Assembly (NCBI RefSeq): GCF_001545155.1 | Contig: NZ_CP014226.1 | Location: 427,153-491,152 of the forward strand | DNA length: 64,000 nucleotides | Direction: 5' to 3' | Source: Halomonas chromatireducens | GTDB lineage: Bacteria; Pseudomonadota; Gammaproteobacteria; Pseudomonadales; Halomonadaceae | Position numbers and translations under genes: made by a program | Shown here: piece after piece, positions 1 through 10,569 of the stretch | Layout of the letters: each line of letters starts with the position of its first letter | How positions within the stretch are numbered: the stretch's first letter is position 1 | Notes under the pieces: generated by a model | Databases searched by the model: none | Told to the model about the DNA's origin: nothing | Seen by the model: the letters and a program-made list of their open reading frames with translations, nothing else

Positions 1-258
1 GAGACCGGCTCGCAGAGCGCCGCGGCGGTGCTCTTGCCATCCGGCTTTTACGCCGTCGATCATCAGGGCATGAGCGGCGCGGTCTATCTGGTTGGCGTTC
101 TGGCACTGAATAGCCGCTTCATGTACTGGAACTGGAAGGTTTGGCGAGGCCACGATCCCGAGGCGCCTCTGGCCGCATTCTGGTTCTCTATTCGCTATAT
201 ACTTGGCGTGTTCGGGGTTCTGCTCCTTGATCACTACGCAGCCCTCTGGGCGTTGTAA
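1..258 (+). CDS. cyoE: Protoheme IX farnesyltransferase (heme O synthase), C-terminal fragment
   Basis: The frame is open from base 1, so this is the 3' end of a gene that begins before the window; 85 codons remain. The fragment has two hydrophobic stretches (near YLVGVLALNSRFMYWNW and IRYILGVFGVLLLDHY). The closing pattern, a short charged loop, FxxSIxY and a final LLxDHY helix, matches the last two membrane helices of CyoE/CtaB. These UbiA-family prenyltransferases farnesylate protoheme IX to heme O for terminal oxidases. Only the C-terminus is visible, so the cyoE versus ctaB label rests on family resemblance. The next gene is 236 bp downstream and unrelated. Confidence 0.7.
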   Translation, partial: ETGSQSAAAVLLPSGFYAVDHQGMSGAVYLVGVLALNSRFMYWNWKVWRGHDPEAPLAAFWFSIRYILGVFGVLLLDHYAALWAL

Positions 259-494
259 TGGCGGGGCGCCGAAACCTCGGCGCCCTGACGCTCGCCTCCT
301 CCCTCACTTCCTTTCTTTGCCTCTTTTTCCCTCTCGGTATCAATGACGGCCTGGGACTCTCCTGCGCCTGTCGTTGATGACCCTTTCGGCTGATCTATTA
401 TACTTTGGTTGATAGCTCGCTCCGGTAGGGGTGAAGCGGGTCAAAGCCATTTTTTCCGATGGCGTTGGTTCTCCGTTTGGCAAAGGGGGTGGCG

Positions 495-1295
495 ATGTCT
501 AGCGGCGATACGCCGATGCAACTGCCGAGCCTTGAGGCGTTGCGTGGGCTTTGCGAAGCGGCGGGGCGGGATATACTGGCCTTTCGATCGATCGGTCACG
601 ATGTGCAGTATAAACGTGACGGGAGTCCTGTCAGCGAGGCAGATTACGCCGCTCACCGACGCCTTGCGGCAGGCTTGCCCCAGTTGGTGGACCTGCCTGT
701 GCTTTCAGAAGAGCAGGCGACAGTGCCCTGGACGGTCCGGCGGGAGTGGCAATGCTACTGGCTTGTCGACCCACTCGACGGCACGCGCGACTACGTCGAT
801 GGCTATGACGACTTCACCGTCAATGTGGCGCTTGTCACGGATGGCCATGTGTTGCTTGGTATGGTCCATGCCCCTGCCACTGGCTTGACGTGGGCCGGCG
901 GTTCGGGCCTGGGCGCCTGGCGCTGGTGCGAGGATTTCCGTGAGCCCTTGAGGGTGCGCGTCGGTAACCCACTCCGAATCGTGGCCAGTCGGGCTCATAT
1001 TGACGACGCGACCCAGCGTCTGGTTTCGATGTTTCCCGATGCTCGGCTGCAGCGATATGGGAGTTCGGTGAAGTTCTGTCGGATTGCCGAAGGAGGTGCT
1101 GACCTCTATCCGCGAGTCGGCCCAACCTGTGAGTGGGACACCGCTGCAGGGCAGGGCGTTCTGGAGGGTGCCGGCGGGGCGGTGTTGAGCCTGGAGAGCG
1201 GGCTGACATTGCGCTACAACCATGCTGAAAGCCTAATCAACTCGCCTTTCGTGGCTTGTAGCGATGCTACCCTGGTGGCTCATCTGCTGCCCTGA
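495..1295 (+). CDS. cysQ: 3'(2'),5'-bisphosphate nucleotidase CysQ
   Basis: This inositol-monophosphatase-fold enzyme (266 aa) dephosphorylates 3'-phosphoadenosine 5'-phosphate, a by-product of sulfate assimilation. The metal and phosphate sites are visible in order: SEADYAAH, LSEEQ, the signature DPLDGTRDY and, near the C-terminus, EWDTAAGQ. Length fits CysQ (about 250 aa). I chose the ATG at 495 over the upstream in-frame ATG at 459 because a GGGGGTGG Shine-Dalgarno-like stretch lies just before it and the family N-terminus aligns there. A TATTAT-like -10 element near 398 could be its promoter. The DUF2489 gene follows 66 bp downstream and may be co-transcribed. Confidence 0.85.
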   Translation: MSSGDTPMQLPSLEALRGLCEAAGRDILAFRSIGHDVQYKRDGSPVSEADYAAHRRLAAGLPQLVDLPVLSEEQATVPWTVRREWQCYWLVDPLDGTRDYVDGYDDFTVNVALVTDGHVLLGMVHAPATGLTWAGGSGLGAWRWCEDFREPLRVRVGNPLRIVASRAHIDDATQRLVSMFPDARLQRYGSSVKFCRIAEGGADLYPRVGPTCEWDTAAGQGVLEGAGGAVLSLESGLTLRYNHAESLINSPFVACSDATLVAHLLP

Positions 1296-1361
1296 GTGTA
1301 TCGCCTGCCCATGGGTGAGGTACAATTCAAGCTAATTCGTAACCACAGGCTGGAAGAAGCC

Positions 1362-1829
1362 ATGACGACAACGACTGCCCTGATCCTGCTTGCGGTGGGC
1401 GTGGCCATCACTGCCGGTATGGGCGCCTACGCCTTAACACTCTGGCGTGAGATCAATCGCCGGCAAGCCGCCAAGCAGGATGAGATCCAGCGCGCTCACA
1501 CCAACTGTCTGGAAAATCTGGAGATCGTCGCCTCGTCGCTATTGCAGGAGCAGGTGGACGTCACCGAGGGGGCTTGGCGCTGCAAGGTGTTGCTGGAGAT
1601 ACTCGACCCCCAGTTGCTGGAACGTCCGGCCTTTCGTCCCTTTGGCGAGGTTTATGCCCGGACCCAGCACCTGCATACCCATTCAGCACGTAAGGCGCTC
1701 ACCCCGCGCGACAGGATGCGAGAGGATCGCGAGCGGTTGGAGGTGGAGGCAGAACTGCGCCAGCCAGTGTTGAAGGCCGCGGCCGAGGTGCTGGAATTTC
1801 GTCGGACCTGGCCCGGCAGCCTCCATTGA
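1362..1829 (+). CDS. DUF2489 domain membrane-anchored protein
   Basis: The protein has 155 aa. It begins with one hydrophobic segment (TALILLAVGVAITAGMGAYA, residues about 4-23), followed by a charged helical region with a basic stop-transfer (REINRRQAAK). The body (ENLEIVASSLLQEQVDVTEGAWRCKVLLE) matches the DUF2489 family of small gammaproteobacterial proteins anchored by a single helix with the rest in the cytoplasm. Function is unknown. The ATG at 1362 is preceded by GGAAGAAG; the upstream in-frame ATG at 1296 abuts the cysQ stop, lacks a ribosome site and would bury the membrane helix internally. Confidence 0.7.
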   Translation: MTTTTALILLAVGVAITAGMGAYALTLWREINRRQAAKQDEIQRAHTNCLENLEIVASSLLQEQVDVTEGAWRCKVLLEILDPQLLERPAFRPFGEVYARTQHLHTHSARKALTPRDRMREDRERLEVEAELRQPVLKAAAEVLEFRRTWPGSLH

Positions 1830-2092
1830 GGCAAGCACGGCCTGGACATGACTATGCTGTACATGCATTGTACAGTACTATTTCGATGCAACGCTTTGAT
1901 TGTTTGCGCAGGCTTGTATAGTCTTCTGCGCTTGGCGTCGAGGCTGCCTAATTCTCGGACAGTTGAATTAGGTTATGCTTTGAGAGTGGCTGATTAAGGC
2001 CTACACTGTGAAGAACCGGGTCCCAGAATTCCCGGATATTTCGGGTCCTCGACAATGGACTGCCCGAAGATGAATCAAGAAGGAGTCTTGTA

Positions 2093-2764
2093 ATGAAAAA
2101 ATCTACGACTGGCTTGCTGTTAGGTTCTGCTCTCGTCATCGGTCTTTCCGGCTGTGCCAATACTCAGGGTGGGGCGACTGCCTCAACAGATCGTCCCTGG
2201 TATCAGCAGCCTGTGGTCTGTGGTGTCGCTGGTGGCCTGATCGGCGGCAGCATCGGCTATGCCGTCAGCGGCAGCTCCGATGAGGACCAGGGTGTTGGTG
2301 TTGGTGGCGCTACCGGTGCAGCTATTGGTGCATTGCTGTGTGCCGACCGCACGCCAGCACCGGTTGCCGAGCCTGAGCCCGAGCCGATGCCGGAGCCTGC
2401 ACCGGCACCTGCACCGGAGTTCGAACCGGTAGTGCTGGATAGCGAAGTTACCTTCGCCTTCGATTCTTCCGAAATTCGTGAAGGTGCATACCGCGAGCTC
2501 GAACAGGTTGCGAATACCCTGCGTGAGAATCCCGATATGCGTGTGCGTATCGAAGGCCACACCGATCATGTCGGTTCTGCCGAGTACAACGAGGGTCTCT
2601 CCCAGCGTCGCGCCGATTCCGTCAGGGACTTCCTCGTCTCTCGCGGTATTGACGCCAACCGCATGACCACCGTTGGCTATGGCGAATCGCGTCCGGTCGC
2701 CACCAACGAGACTGACGAAGGTCGCGCGCAGAACCGTCGCGTGGAAATCGTCAACTGGGACTGA
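2093..2764 (+). CDS. OmpA-family outer-membrane lipoprotein
   Basis: The 223-aa protein carries a lipoprotein signal peptide with lipobox LSGC (Cys21). Next comes a glycine-zipper stretch (GVAGGLIGGSIGYAVSG and GVGGATGAAIGALLC, about residues 43-85), then a Pro/Glu-rich linker. The C-terminal OmpA/Pal domain (about 120-223) contains FAFDSSEIR, the peptidoglycan-binding core EGHTDHVGSAEYN, and LSQRRADSVRDFL with the closing NRRVEI. The layout resembles YiaD/PA0833-type proteins that tie the outer membrane to peptidoglycan. It stands alone, with a good AAGGAG site at 2081 and a hairpin terminator 47 bp after the stop. The physiological role is inferred from the family only. Confidence 0.85.
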   Translation: MKKSTTGLLLGSALVIGLSGCANTQGGATASTDRPWYQQPVVCGVAGGLIGGSIGYAVSGSSDEDQGVGVGGATGAAIGALLCADRTPAPVAEPEPEPMPEPAPAPAPEFEPVVLDSEVTFAFDSSEIREGAYRELEQVANTLRENPDMRVRIEGHTDHVGSAEYNEGLSQRRADSVRDFLVSRGIDANRMTTVGYGESRPVATNETDEGRAQNRRVEIVNWD

Positions 2765-2810
2765 TCTCACGATCGGACCCGGGGGCCTGAATCAAGGCCG
2801 CTTGTAGTAG

Positions 2811-2842
2811 ACAGGGGCACCTTCGGGTGCCCCTGTTCCGTT
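2811..2842 (+). terminator. Hairpin terminator after the OmpA-family gene
   Basis: The arms are an 11-bp perfect inverted repeat (ACAGGGGCACC / GGTGCCCCTGT) closed by a stable TTCG tetraloop. The following T-tract is weak (TCCGTT). It lies 47 bp past the lipoprotein stop and before thrS. Confidence 0.65.
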
Positions 2843-3019
2843 CCGCACCCCCGGCCTGCCACGGCCAGCTTTCATGGCGTGGCGTGAGAAGGGGGGCATC
2901 TGGTAGTCTTGTCGGCTGTCGTGACCCGTCATGGACTGTTTTGAACTGTTTTGAACTACGCCACTAACTGCGGCACGTGATCCCTGGTATGGATCACCAC
3001 TGCGCACAAGGACGCTTCA

Positions 3020-4918
3020 ATGCCCATCGTGACCCTGCCGGATGGCAGCCAGAGAACCTTCGACGAATCCCTTTCCGTAATGCAGTTGGCCGAATCGATC
3101 GGGCCTGGCCTGGCCAAGGCCTGTGTCGCCGGCAAGATTGACGGCGCACTGGTGGACGCTGCCGATGTCATCGATCATGACGCCGAAGTGGCAATTATCA
3201 CCGCCCGCGATCCGGAAGGTCTCGAGGTCATTCGCCACTCCTGCGCTCACCTGATCGGCCATGCGGTCAAGCAGCTCTATCCCCAGGCGAAGATGGCCAT
3301 CGGTCCGGTGATTGACGATGGTTTCTACTACGATATCGACTTTGGTGCTTCCATCACCCCGGACGATCTGGCCGCGATCGAGACGCGCATGAAGGCGCTG
3401 ATCGACGAGGAGTATGACGTCGTTCGCGAGTATGTGGACCGCGATCAGGCGATGCTGACCTTCCTGCATCGCGATGAGCCCTACAAGCAGGAGATCGTCC
3501 GTGAGATTCCCGAGGGGGAGACGATTCGGCTCTATCAGCACAAGGAATATACTGACATGTGTCGGGGGCCCCATGTGCCCAACACCCGGCACCTGAAGGC
3601 ATTCAAGCTGACCAAGCTGGCCGGCGCATACTGGCGTGGCGATGCCAGCAACCCGATGCTGACCCGGGTATATGGCACGGCCTGGGGTGACAAGAAGCAG
3701 CTGAAGGCCTATCTCAAGCGCCTCGAAGAGGCCGAGAAGCGCGATCACCGCAAGCTGGCCAAGCGCATGAACCTTTTCCACCTTCAGGAGGAGGCGCCGG
3801 GGATGGTGTTCTGGCACCCCAATGGCTGGACCATCTATCAGGCGCTCGAGCAGTACATGCGCAAGGTACAGGTCGAGCACGGCTACCAGGAGATTCGCAC
3901 CCCGCAGGTGGTAGACCTGTCGCTGTGGAAGAAGTCCGGTCACTGGGGGCACTACAGCGACCTGATGTTCACCACCGAGTCGGAGAAGCGCGAATACGCG
4001 GTCAAGCCGATGAACTGCCCCTGCCATGTGCAGGTGTTCAACCAGGGGCTCAAGAGCTACCGTGACCTGCCCCTGCGCCTGGCGGAATTCGGCAGCTGTC
4101 ATCGCAACGAACCGTCCGGTTCACTGCACGGCCTGATGCGGGTGCGCGGCTTTACCCAGGACGATGCGCACATCTTCTGCACCGAGAAGCAGATTCAGGC
4201 TGAAGCGGAAGACTTCATCGCCCTGACGCTCAAGGTCTACAAGGAGCTGGGCTTCGACGACGTGGAGCTCAAGCTGTCGACTCGCCCCGATGGCTTCATG
4301 GGCGAGGCAGGGCTGTGGGACCGGGCCGAGCAGGGACTGGAGGCGGCCCTCGATGCCACCGGCCTTGAATGGGAGCTGCAGCCGGGTGAGGGCGCCTTCT
4401 ACGGACCCAAGATTGAATTCGCTTTGCGCGATTGCCTGAATCGCGTCTGGCAATGCGGTACACTGCAGCTGGATTTCAATCTGCCCGGCCGGTTGAACGC
4501 TCAATTCGTCGATGAGGACGGTGAGCGCAAGACGCCGGTCATGCTGCATCGGGCCATTCTCGGCTCCTTTGAGCGCTTCATCGGTATCCTGATCGAGCAC
4601 TACGCCGGGGCGATGCCGCTCTGGTTGGCGCCCGAGCAGGTGGCGGTGATGACAATTACCGATGCGCAGCGCGACTATGCGGTACAATTGGAGCGTCGCT
4701 TGCAGAAAATCGGTCTTCGCGTCAAGGCGGACTTGAGGAACGAGAAGATCGGCTTTAAAATCCGCGAGCATACGTTGCAGAAAGTTCCCTATCTCCTTGT
4801 GGTAGGGGATAAGGAAGTCGAAGCCGACTCGGTTGCCGTGCGCACCCGCACCGGCGAAAACCTCGGCGTCCAGACCGTCGATGAATTCATCGAGCGTGTT
4901 CGGGCCGAAGGTTGGTAA
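3020..4918 (+). CDS. thrS: Threonyl-tRNA synthetase
   Basis: This class II synthetase charges tRNA-Thr. At 632 aa it is full length. Domains in order: N-terminal TGS domain (1 to about 62), the editing/SAD domain ([14 protein letters not shown] and the Zn-type CRGPHV region, to about 240), the catalytic core with MNCPCHVQ (Zn-binding Cys) and the motif 2 arginine region [11 protein letters not shown], then the anticodon-binding domain (about 535-632). It is the first gene of the classic gammaproteobacterial thrS-infC-rpmI-rplT-pheST-ihfA block. No leader hairpin like the E. coli thrS operator could be identified with confidence in the 180 bp upstream. Confidence 0.97.
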   Translation: MPIVTLPDGSQRTFDESLSVMQLAESIGPGLAKACVAGKIDGALVDAADVIDHDAEVAIITARDPEGLEVIRHSCAHLIGHAVKQLYPQAKMAIGPVIDDGFYYDIDFGASITPDDLAAIETRMKALIDEEYDVVREYVDRDQAMLTFLHRDEPYKQEIVREIPEGETIRLYQHKEYTDMCRGPHVPNTRHLKAFKLTKLAGAYWRGDASNPMLTRVYGTAWGDKKQLKAYLKRLEEAEKRDHRKLAKRMNLFHLQEEAPGMVFWHPNGWTIYQALEQYMRKVQVEHGYQEIRTPQVVDLSLWKKSGHWGHYSDLMFTTESEKREYAVKPMNCPCHVQVFNQGLKSYRDLPLRLAEFGSCHRNEPSGSLHGLMRVRGFTQDDAHIFCTEKQIQAEAEDFIALTLKVYKELGFDDVELKLSTRPDGFMGEAGLWDRAEQGLEAALDATGLEWELQPGEGAFYGPKIEFALRDCLNRVWQCGTLQLDFNLPGRLNAQFVDEDGERKTPVMLHRAILGSFERFIGILIEHYAGAMPLWLAPEQVAVMTITDAQRDYAVQLERRLQKIGLRVKADLRNEKIGFKIREHTLQKVPYLLVVGDKEVEADSVAVRTRTGENLGVQTVDEFIERVRAEGW

Positions 4919-4952
4919 CGACACTGTCAATTACCGGAACGGAGACGGAACG

Positions 4953-5492
4953 ATCAAGCGAAGCAGCCAGCGCGGACGTCCTCAGGACAAGCGCCCCCCA
5001 ATGAACGAGCGTATTACCGAGGATCAGGTACGCCTGATCGACAGCGACGGCGAGCAGCTGGGCGTAGTGCCCACCAGTGAAGCACTGGAGCGAGCCGAAG
5101 CGGCCGGTTTGGACCTCGTCCAGATTTCCAATGCCGACCCCATCGTCTGCAAGATCATGGATTACGGTAAATTCGTCTTTGAGCAGAAGAAGCAGAAGGC
5201 AGCTCAAAAGAAGAAAACGAAGCAGATTCAGGTCAAGGAAGTTAAATTCCGGCCTGGCACCGACGAGGGCGACTATCAGGTCAAGCTGAAAAACCTGATC
5301 CGATTCCTCGAAGGTGGCGACAAGGGCAAGGTCACGCTGCGTTTTCGCGGCCGTGAAATGGCGCACCAGGACATCGGCCGCAAGCTGATGGAGAGGATCG
5401 CTGCGGATCTCGACGAGATCGGGACCGTGGAGTCTTTCCCCAAAATGGAAGGGCGCCAGATGATCATGATCATTGCCCCCAAGAAGAAGTGA
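4953..5492 (+). CDS. infC: Translation initiation factor IF-3, apparent ATC start codon
   Basis: IF-3 binds the 30S subunit, blocks 50S joining and proofreads start-codon choice. The protein has the N-domain, a lysine-rich linker ([18 protein letters not shown]) and the C-domain ([39 protein letters not shown]). No ATG, GTG or TTG lies at the expected N-terminus. The ATC at 4953 has a GGAG site 8 bases upstream and gives 179 aa, matching the usual 175-180. The only downstream ATG (5001) would delete 16 conserved basic residues and lacks a ribosome site. A rare AUU/AUC start is known for infC and underlies IF-3 autoregulation. It lies 34 bp after thrS. Confidence 0.93.
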   Translation: MKRSSQRGRPQDKRPPMNERITEDQVRLIDSDGEQLGVVPTSEALERAEAAGLDLVQISNADPIVCKIMDYGKFVFEQKKQKAAQKKKTKQIQVKEVKFRPGTDEGDYQVKLKNLIRFLEGGDKGKVTLRFRGREMAHQDIGRKLMERIAADLDEIGTVESFPKMEGRQMIMIIAPKKK

Positions 5493-5578
5493 TCCGACGG
5501 CCAGTCAAACGGATGGTCGGCGTCATTGCCGGCCATAGGCCACGGATTTTCTAAAAAACTCGAGCGGAGAATTGACTC

Positions 5579-5773
5579 ATGCCGAAGATCAAGACCAATA
5601 GTGGCGCTGCCAAGCGCTTCAAGAAGACTGCCAATGGCTTCAAGCACAAGCAGTCTTACCGTAGCCACATCCTGACCAAGAAGTCGACCAAGCGTAAGCG
5701 TCATCTGCGTGGCACCAAGCTTATCCACGACGCCGACAAGGCCCTCGTTCAGCGCATGTTGCCGAACCTGTAA
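5579..5773 (+). CDS. rpmI: 50S ribosomal protein L35
   Basis: The 64-aa very basic protein begins [16 protein letters not shown] and contains [20 protein letters not shown], the standard L35 sequence. It is a structural 50S subunit protein. A clear GGAG ribosome site lies 10 bases before the ATG. It sits between infC and rplT as in other gammaproteobacteria, where L20 represses translation of this gene; whether the L20-binding structure exists in the 86-nt infC-rpmI spacer cannot be judged by eye. Confidence 0.97.
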   Translation: MPKIKTNSGAAKRFKKTANGFKHKQSYRSHILTKKSTKRKRHLRGTKLIHDADKALVQRMLPNL

Positions 5774-5810
5774 GCCTCTGCTTGTTCTATTTTAACGTCA
5801 GGAGAAAGCT

Positions 5811-7336
<1,526 letters not shown>

Positions 7337-7379
7337 CCGTGCGACGTTACATGAACTTCGGCAGAACACAGGATAAGTC

Positions 7380-9761
7380 ATGAAATTTTCCGAACAGTGG
7401 CTGCGCGAGTGGGTCTCGCCGCAGCTGGGCGTTCAGGCGCTGGCCGACCAGATCACCATGGCCGGCCTTGAAGTGGATGCCATCGAGCCGGTAGCGGCGC
7501 TCTTCAGCGGCGTGGTCATCGCCGAGGTGGTGGCAAAGGTGCCGCATCCGGATGCCGACAAGCTCAATGTCTGTCAGGTGCTGGATGGTAGCGGTGAGCC
7601 GGTCCAGGTGGTGTGTGGCGCAGCCAACGTGGCGGTCGGGCAGAAGGTGCCCTTTGCCCGCGTCGGCGCCGTGCTGCCCGGTGACTTTACGATCCGTCAG
7701 GCCAAGCTTCGGGGCGTGGAGTCCCGCGGCATGATCTGCTCCGCCTCGGAGCTGGGCCTGGAGGAGGAGACTTCGCCGGGAATTCTCGAGTTGCCGCTGG
7801 AGGCGCCGGCGGGGGAGGATTTCCGTGCCTGGATGGGCCTTGACGACAACACCATCGAAGTGGACCTGACGCCAAATCGCGGGGACTGCCTGAGCCTGAA
7901 GGGACTGGCGCGGGAAGTGGGCGTACTCAACCGGCTGCCGGTGGTTTCACCAAGCGTCATGCCCGTTCCGGCGACCCATGACGATACGTTCCCGGTTCGT
8001 GTCGAAGATGCCGAGCGCTGCCCACGCTACATCGGGCGCTTGATCAAGGGTGTCGACGTCACGACCGCCACGCCGCTGTGGATGGTCGAGCGACTGCGCC
8101 GCAGTGGCGTGCGCTCCATCGATCCGGTGGTCGACATTACCAACTACGTGATGCTCGAGCTGGGCCAGCCTCTGCATGCCTTCGACCGTGCCAACCTGCA
8201 TGACGGTGTGGTCGTGCGCCTGGCCCGTGAGGGTGAGCGGCTGGTGCTGCTCGATGGGCAGGAGATTACCCTGAGCGCGTCGACCCTGGTGATTGCCGAT
8301 GAGCGTGGGCCCCTGGCCATAGCCGGGGTGATGGGCGGTGAGGACTCGGGCGTCAGTACCGCAACGCAGGATATTTTCCTGGAGGCGGCCTACTTCTCGC
8401 CCCTGGCCGTGGCCGGACAGGCGCGCGCCTATGGCCTGCACACCGATGCGTCGCACCGCTTCGAGCGGGGCGTCGATCCGCAATTGACGGTGGACGCCAT
8501 CGAGCGCGCCACGGCCCTGCTGCTGCAGATCACCGGCGGCGAGCCGGGGCCGCTGGTCGACGCGACAAGCCAGGCGCAACTGCCCGGCGAGCGTGAAGTG
8601 ACGCTGCGCTCTTCACGCCTCGAGCAGGCGCTGGTCAAGGCGTTGCCGGAGGAGGAGGTGACCGACATCCTCGTGCGGCTGGGGATGACGGTCGATATCA
8701 CCGAGTCTGGCTGGCAGGCGCGAGTGCCGAGCTGGCGTTTCGACATTTCCATCGAAGAGGACCTGATCGAGGAGATCGCGCGGATTCATGGCTACAACCG
8801 ACTCCCGGTGCGCCGTCCTTCCGCACGATTGGCGCTGCGCCCGGACCATGAGGCGCGCACCCCGCTGGCTCGCCTGCGTCGGCAGATGGTGGCCCGAGGG
8901 TATCAGGAGGCGGTGACCTACAGCTTCGTGGCACCTGAGCTGCAGCAGGCAATGCTGCCCGACGTCGTATCTCCCAGGTTGGCGAACCCCATCTCCAGCG
9001 ACCTCTCGGTGATGCGGGCGAGCCTGTTCCCCGGGCTGGTGCGAGCCCTGGAGCATAACCTCAACCGCCAACAGAGCCGTGTGCGGTTGTTCGAGGCAGG
9101 ACTGGTCTTTCGTGGGGATCTAGACGACCTTCAGCAAACGCCAATGCTTGGAGCGCTGGTCTGTGGTTCCCGCGAGCCCGAGGGCTGGGCCGGCGGTCGT
9201 GAAAAGGTCGACTTCTTCGACCTGAAGGGCGACCTGGAAAGCCTGATTGCCATGGGCGGGGAGGCCGATGCCTGGCGCTTCGAACCGGGCGAGCACCCTT
9301 CGCTGCACCCTGGCCAGAGCGCGCGCATTCTCTATCGCGGCGAGGCAGTCGGTTGGATTGGTGCGTTGCATCCGGGGGTCAAGGCTGCGCTGGGCCTCAA
9401 GACCGATGCACTACTCTTCGAGGTGCGGCAGGATGCTCTGGTACGTGGTGTACTGCCGGCATTCGTGCCCCTGTCGCGCCATCCGGAAGTGCGTCGTGAC
9501 CTGGCTTTCCTGATCAAGGAGGAGCAACCGGTTCAGGCGCTGCTCGACTGCGTGCGGGAAAAGGCCGGTCAGTGGCTCGAGGAACTGCGCCTTTTCGATG
9601 TCTACCAGGGCAAGGGGGTAACAGAAGGGTACAAGAGCATCGCCTTGGGCTTGACCTGGCAGCATCCTTCGCGCACGCTGAATGACGAGGAAATCAATCA
9701 GTTGGTCGATGCCATTGTCGCCGAATCGCATCAACACCTGGGGGCCGAGCTACGCGGTTGA
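7380..9761 (+). CDS. pheT: Phenylalanyl-tRNA synthetase beta subunit
   Basis: The 793-aa beta subunit binds tRNA and edits mischarged Tyr-tRNA. Domains in order: N-terminal tRNA-binding EMAP/OB fold (about 40-150, IAEVVAKVPHPDADKLNVCQV), B3/B4 editing module (about 215-390, with SIDPVVDITNYVMLELGQP and GVMGGEDSGV), B5 (about 400-470), the catalytic-like core (LARLRRQMVARGYQEAVTYSF onwards) and the C-terminal FDX-ACB anticodon domain (about 700-793, PLSRHPEVRRDLAFL). Length is normal. The ihfA gene follows 101 bp downstream. Confidence 0.96.
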   Translation: MKFSEQWLREWVSPQLGVQALADQITMAGLEVDAIEPVAALFSGVVIAEVVAKVPHPDADKLNVCQVLDGSGEPVQVVCGAANVAVGQKVPFARVGAVLPGDFTIRQAKLRGVESRGMICSASELGLEEETSPGILELPLEAPAGEDFRAWMGLDDNTIEVDLTPNRGDCLSLKGLAREVGVLNRLPVVSPSVMPVPATHDDTFPVRVEDAERCPRYIGRLIKGVDVTTATPLWMVERLRRSGVRSIDPVVDITNYVMLELGQPLHAFDRANLHDGVVVRLAREGERLVLLDGQEITLSASTLVIADERGPLAIAGVMGGEDSGVSTATQDIFLEAAYFSPLAVAGQARAYGLHTDASHRFERGVDPQLTVDAIERATALLLQITGGEPGPLVDATSQAQLPGEREVTLRSSRLEQALVKALPEEEVTDILVRLGMTVDITESGWQARVPSWRFDISIEEDLIEEIARIHGYNRLPVRRPSARLALRPDHEARTPLARLRRQMVARGYQEAVTYSFVAPELQQAMLPDVVSPRLANPISSDLSVMRASLFPGLVRALEHNLNRQQSRVRLFEAGLVFRGDLDDLQQTPMLGALVCGSREPEGWAGGREKVDFFDLKGDLESLIAMGGEADAWRFEPGEHPSLHPGQSARILYRGEAVGWIGALHPGVKAALGLKTDALLFEVRQDALVRGVLPAFVPLSRHPEVRRDLAFLIKEEQPVQALLDCVREKAGQWLEELRLFDVYQGKGVTEGYKSIALGLTWQHPSRTLNDEEINQLVDAIVAESHQHLGAELRG

Positions 9762-9862
9762 CTATTCCGGCAATGACCGGAGTCGTGTGTTCACGTGGCT
9801 TGCGACACAAGTAATGATGAATGACCGGTGACGGGCTGGACCGCCACTCTGAAGGAGTAGAC

Positions 9863-10168
9863 ATGGGAGCGTTGACCAAGGCGGAACTGGCCGAACACCT
9901 TCATGCCGAGTTGGGGTTGACCAAGCGGGAAGCCAAGTCGATGGTGGAGGCCTTCTTCGAGGAAATACGAGCCTGTTTGCGGGAGAACGAGCAGGTCAAG
10001 TTGTCGGGTTTCGGCAATTTCGACCTGCGCGACAAACGCGAACGCCCGGGGCGAAACCCCAAGACGGGCGAGGAAATTCCTATTTCTGCTCGCCGCGTGG
10101 TGACGTTTCGGCCCGGCCAGAAGCTGAAGAGCCAGGTTGAGCGCTTCGAAGGGCCCCTGCCCAGTTGA
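9863..10168 (+). CDS. ihfA: Integration host factor alpha subunit
   Basis: This nucleoid protein heterodimerises with IHF-beta and bends DNA sharply at specific sites. Its 101 aa contain the HU/IHF features: [61 protein letters not shown] (the DNA-intercalating beta arm) and [14 protein letters not shown] chose the ATG at 9863 because of the GAAGGAG site 7 bases upstream and the E. coli alignment (99 aa); the upstream in-frame ATG at 9821 would add an unrelated tail. Linkage pheST-ihfA is standard in gammaproteobacteria. Confidence 0.95.
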   Translation: MGALTKAELAEHLHAELGLTKREAKSMVEAFFEEIRACLRENEQVKLSGFGNFDLRDKRERPGRNPKTGEEIPISARRVVTFRPGQKLKSQVERFEGPLPS

Positions 10169-10176
10169 AGTGTCAT

Positions 10177-10210
10177 GACCCGATGCCGCCCCTGTGGGTT
10201 GCATCGGGTC
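10177..10210. terminator. Hairpin between convergent ihfA and DUF2788 genes
   Basis: A 10-bp perfect stem (GACCCGATGC / GCATCGGGTC) encloses a 14-nt loop between two convergent stop codons. No clear T-tract follows on the plus strand, so it is probably a weak bidirectional terminator. Confidence 0.5.
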
Positions 10211-10221
10211 GTTCTGGATCG

Positions 10222-10428
10222 TTAGACGCTACCGCGTTCTATGAGCCAGGTGATAACCACTTTCAGTAGATAGCCGAGAATGCCGGCGCCTAACACCACG
10301 AACAGCATGATGGTGCCGAATCGCCCGGCCTGGGATTGCTTGGCCAGATCCCAGATGATGAAGCTCATGAACAGGACCAGGCCACCGATCATGATCGGCG
10401 TGATCCAGGCTTCGAAGGTCTGCAGCAT
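10222..10428 (-). CDS. DUF2788 small membrane protein
   Basis: The 68-aa protein has two hydrophobic helices (PIMIGGLVLFMSFIIW, residues about 11-27, and IMLFVVLGAGILGYLLKVVI, about 41-60) separated by a short polar loop DLAKQSQAGRFG. This matches the DUF2788 family (about 70 aa), conserved in gammaproteobacteria without known function. The ATG at 10428 has a textbook AAGGAGG site; an upstream in-frame ATG at 10494 is not supported. An IscR-like inverted repeat lies 18 bp upstream, and a near copy controls the divergent flavodoxin gene, which hints at iron-sulfur or iron-responsive control. Confidence 0.75.
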   Translation of the reverse strand: MLQTFEAWITPIMIGGLVLFMSFIIWDLAKQSQAGRFGTIMLFVVLGAGILGYLLKVVITWLIERGSV

Positions 10429-10445
10429 GTCGCCTCCTTGGCATA

Positions 10446-10470
10446 AAATCCGACTATTATACTCGGACAT
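10446..10470. promoter_or_regulatory. IscR type 1-like site upstream of the DUF2788 gene
   Basis: By eye this 25-bp stretch matches about 20 positions of the E. coli IscR type 1 consensus. Key parts are TCCGACTA followed by TATACTCGG. It lies 18 bp from the minus-strand ATG, overlapping where a -10 box would sit. The twin site at 10536-10560 makes chance less likely. Confidence 0.45.
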
Positions 10471-10535
10471 TCCCCCGGCTGCATGCGGCCCCATGTCGCT
10501 AGCGTGACGGTTTCTGAGCCGTTCGAGCTATGCTA

Positions 10536-10560
10536 ATATCCGACCAAAATACTCAGGTAT
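10536..10560. promoter_or_regulatory. IscR type 1-like site upstream of the flavodoxin gene
   Basis: This 25-bp stretch matches about 22 of 25 positions of the E. coli IscR type 1 consensus, with arms ATATCCGACC and ACTCAGGTAT. It ends 9 bp before the flavodoxin ATG, so a bound repressor would cover the start region. Assignment rests on consensus matching only. Confidence 0.5.
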
Positions 10561-10569
10561 ACCCTCGAC

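Noticed and set aside
495..1295. Inositol monophosphatase assignment for the first phosphatase gene
   Set aside because: The motif spacing and C-terminal EWDTAAGQ fit CysQ better; the true IMPase-like gene is at 27708-28529.
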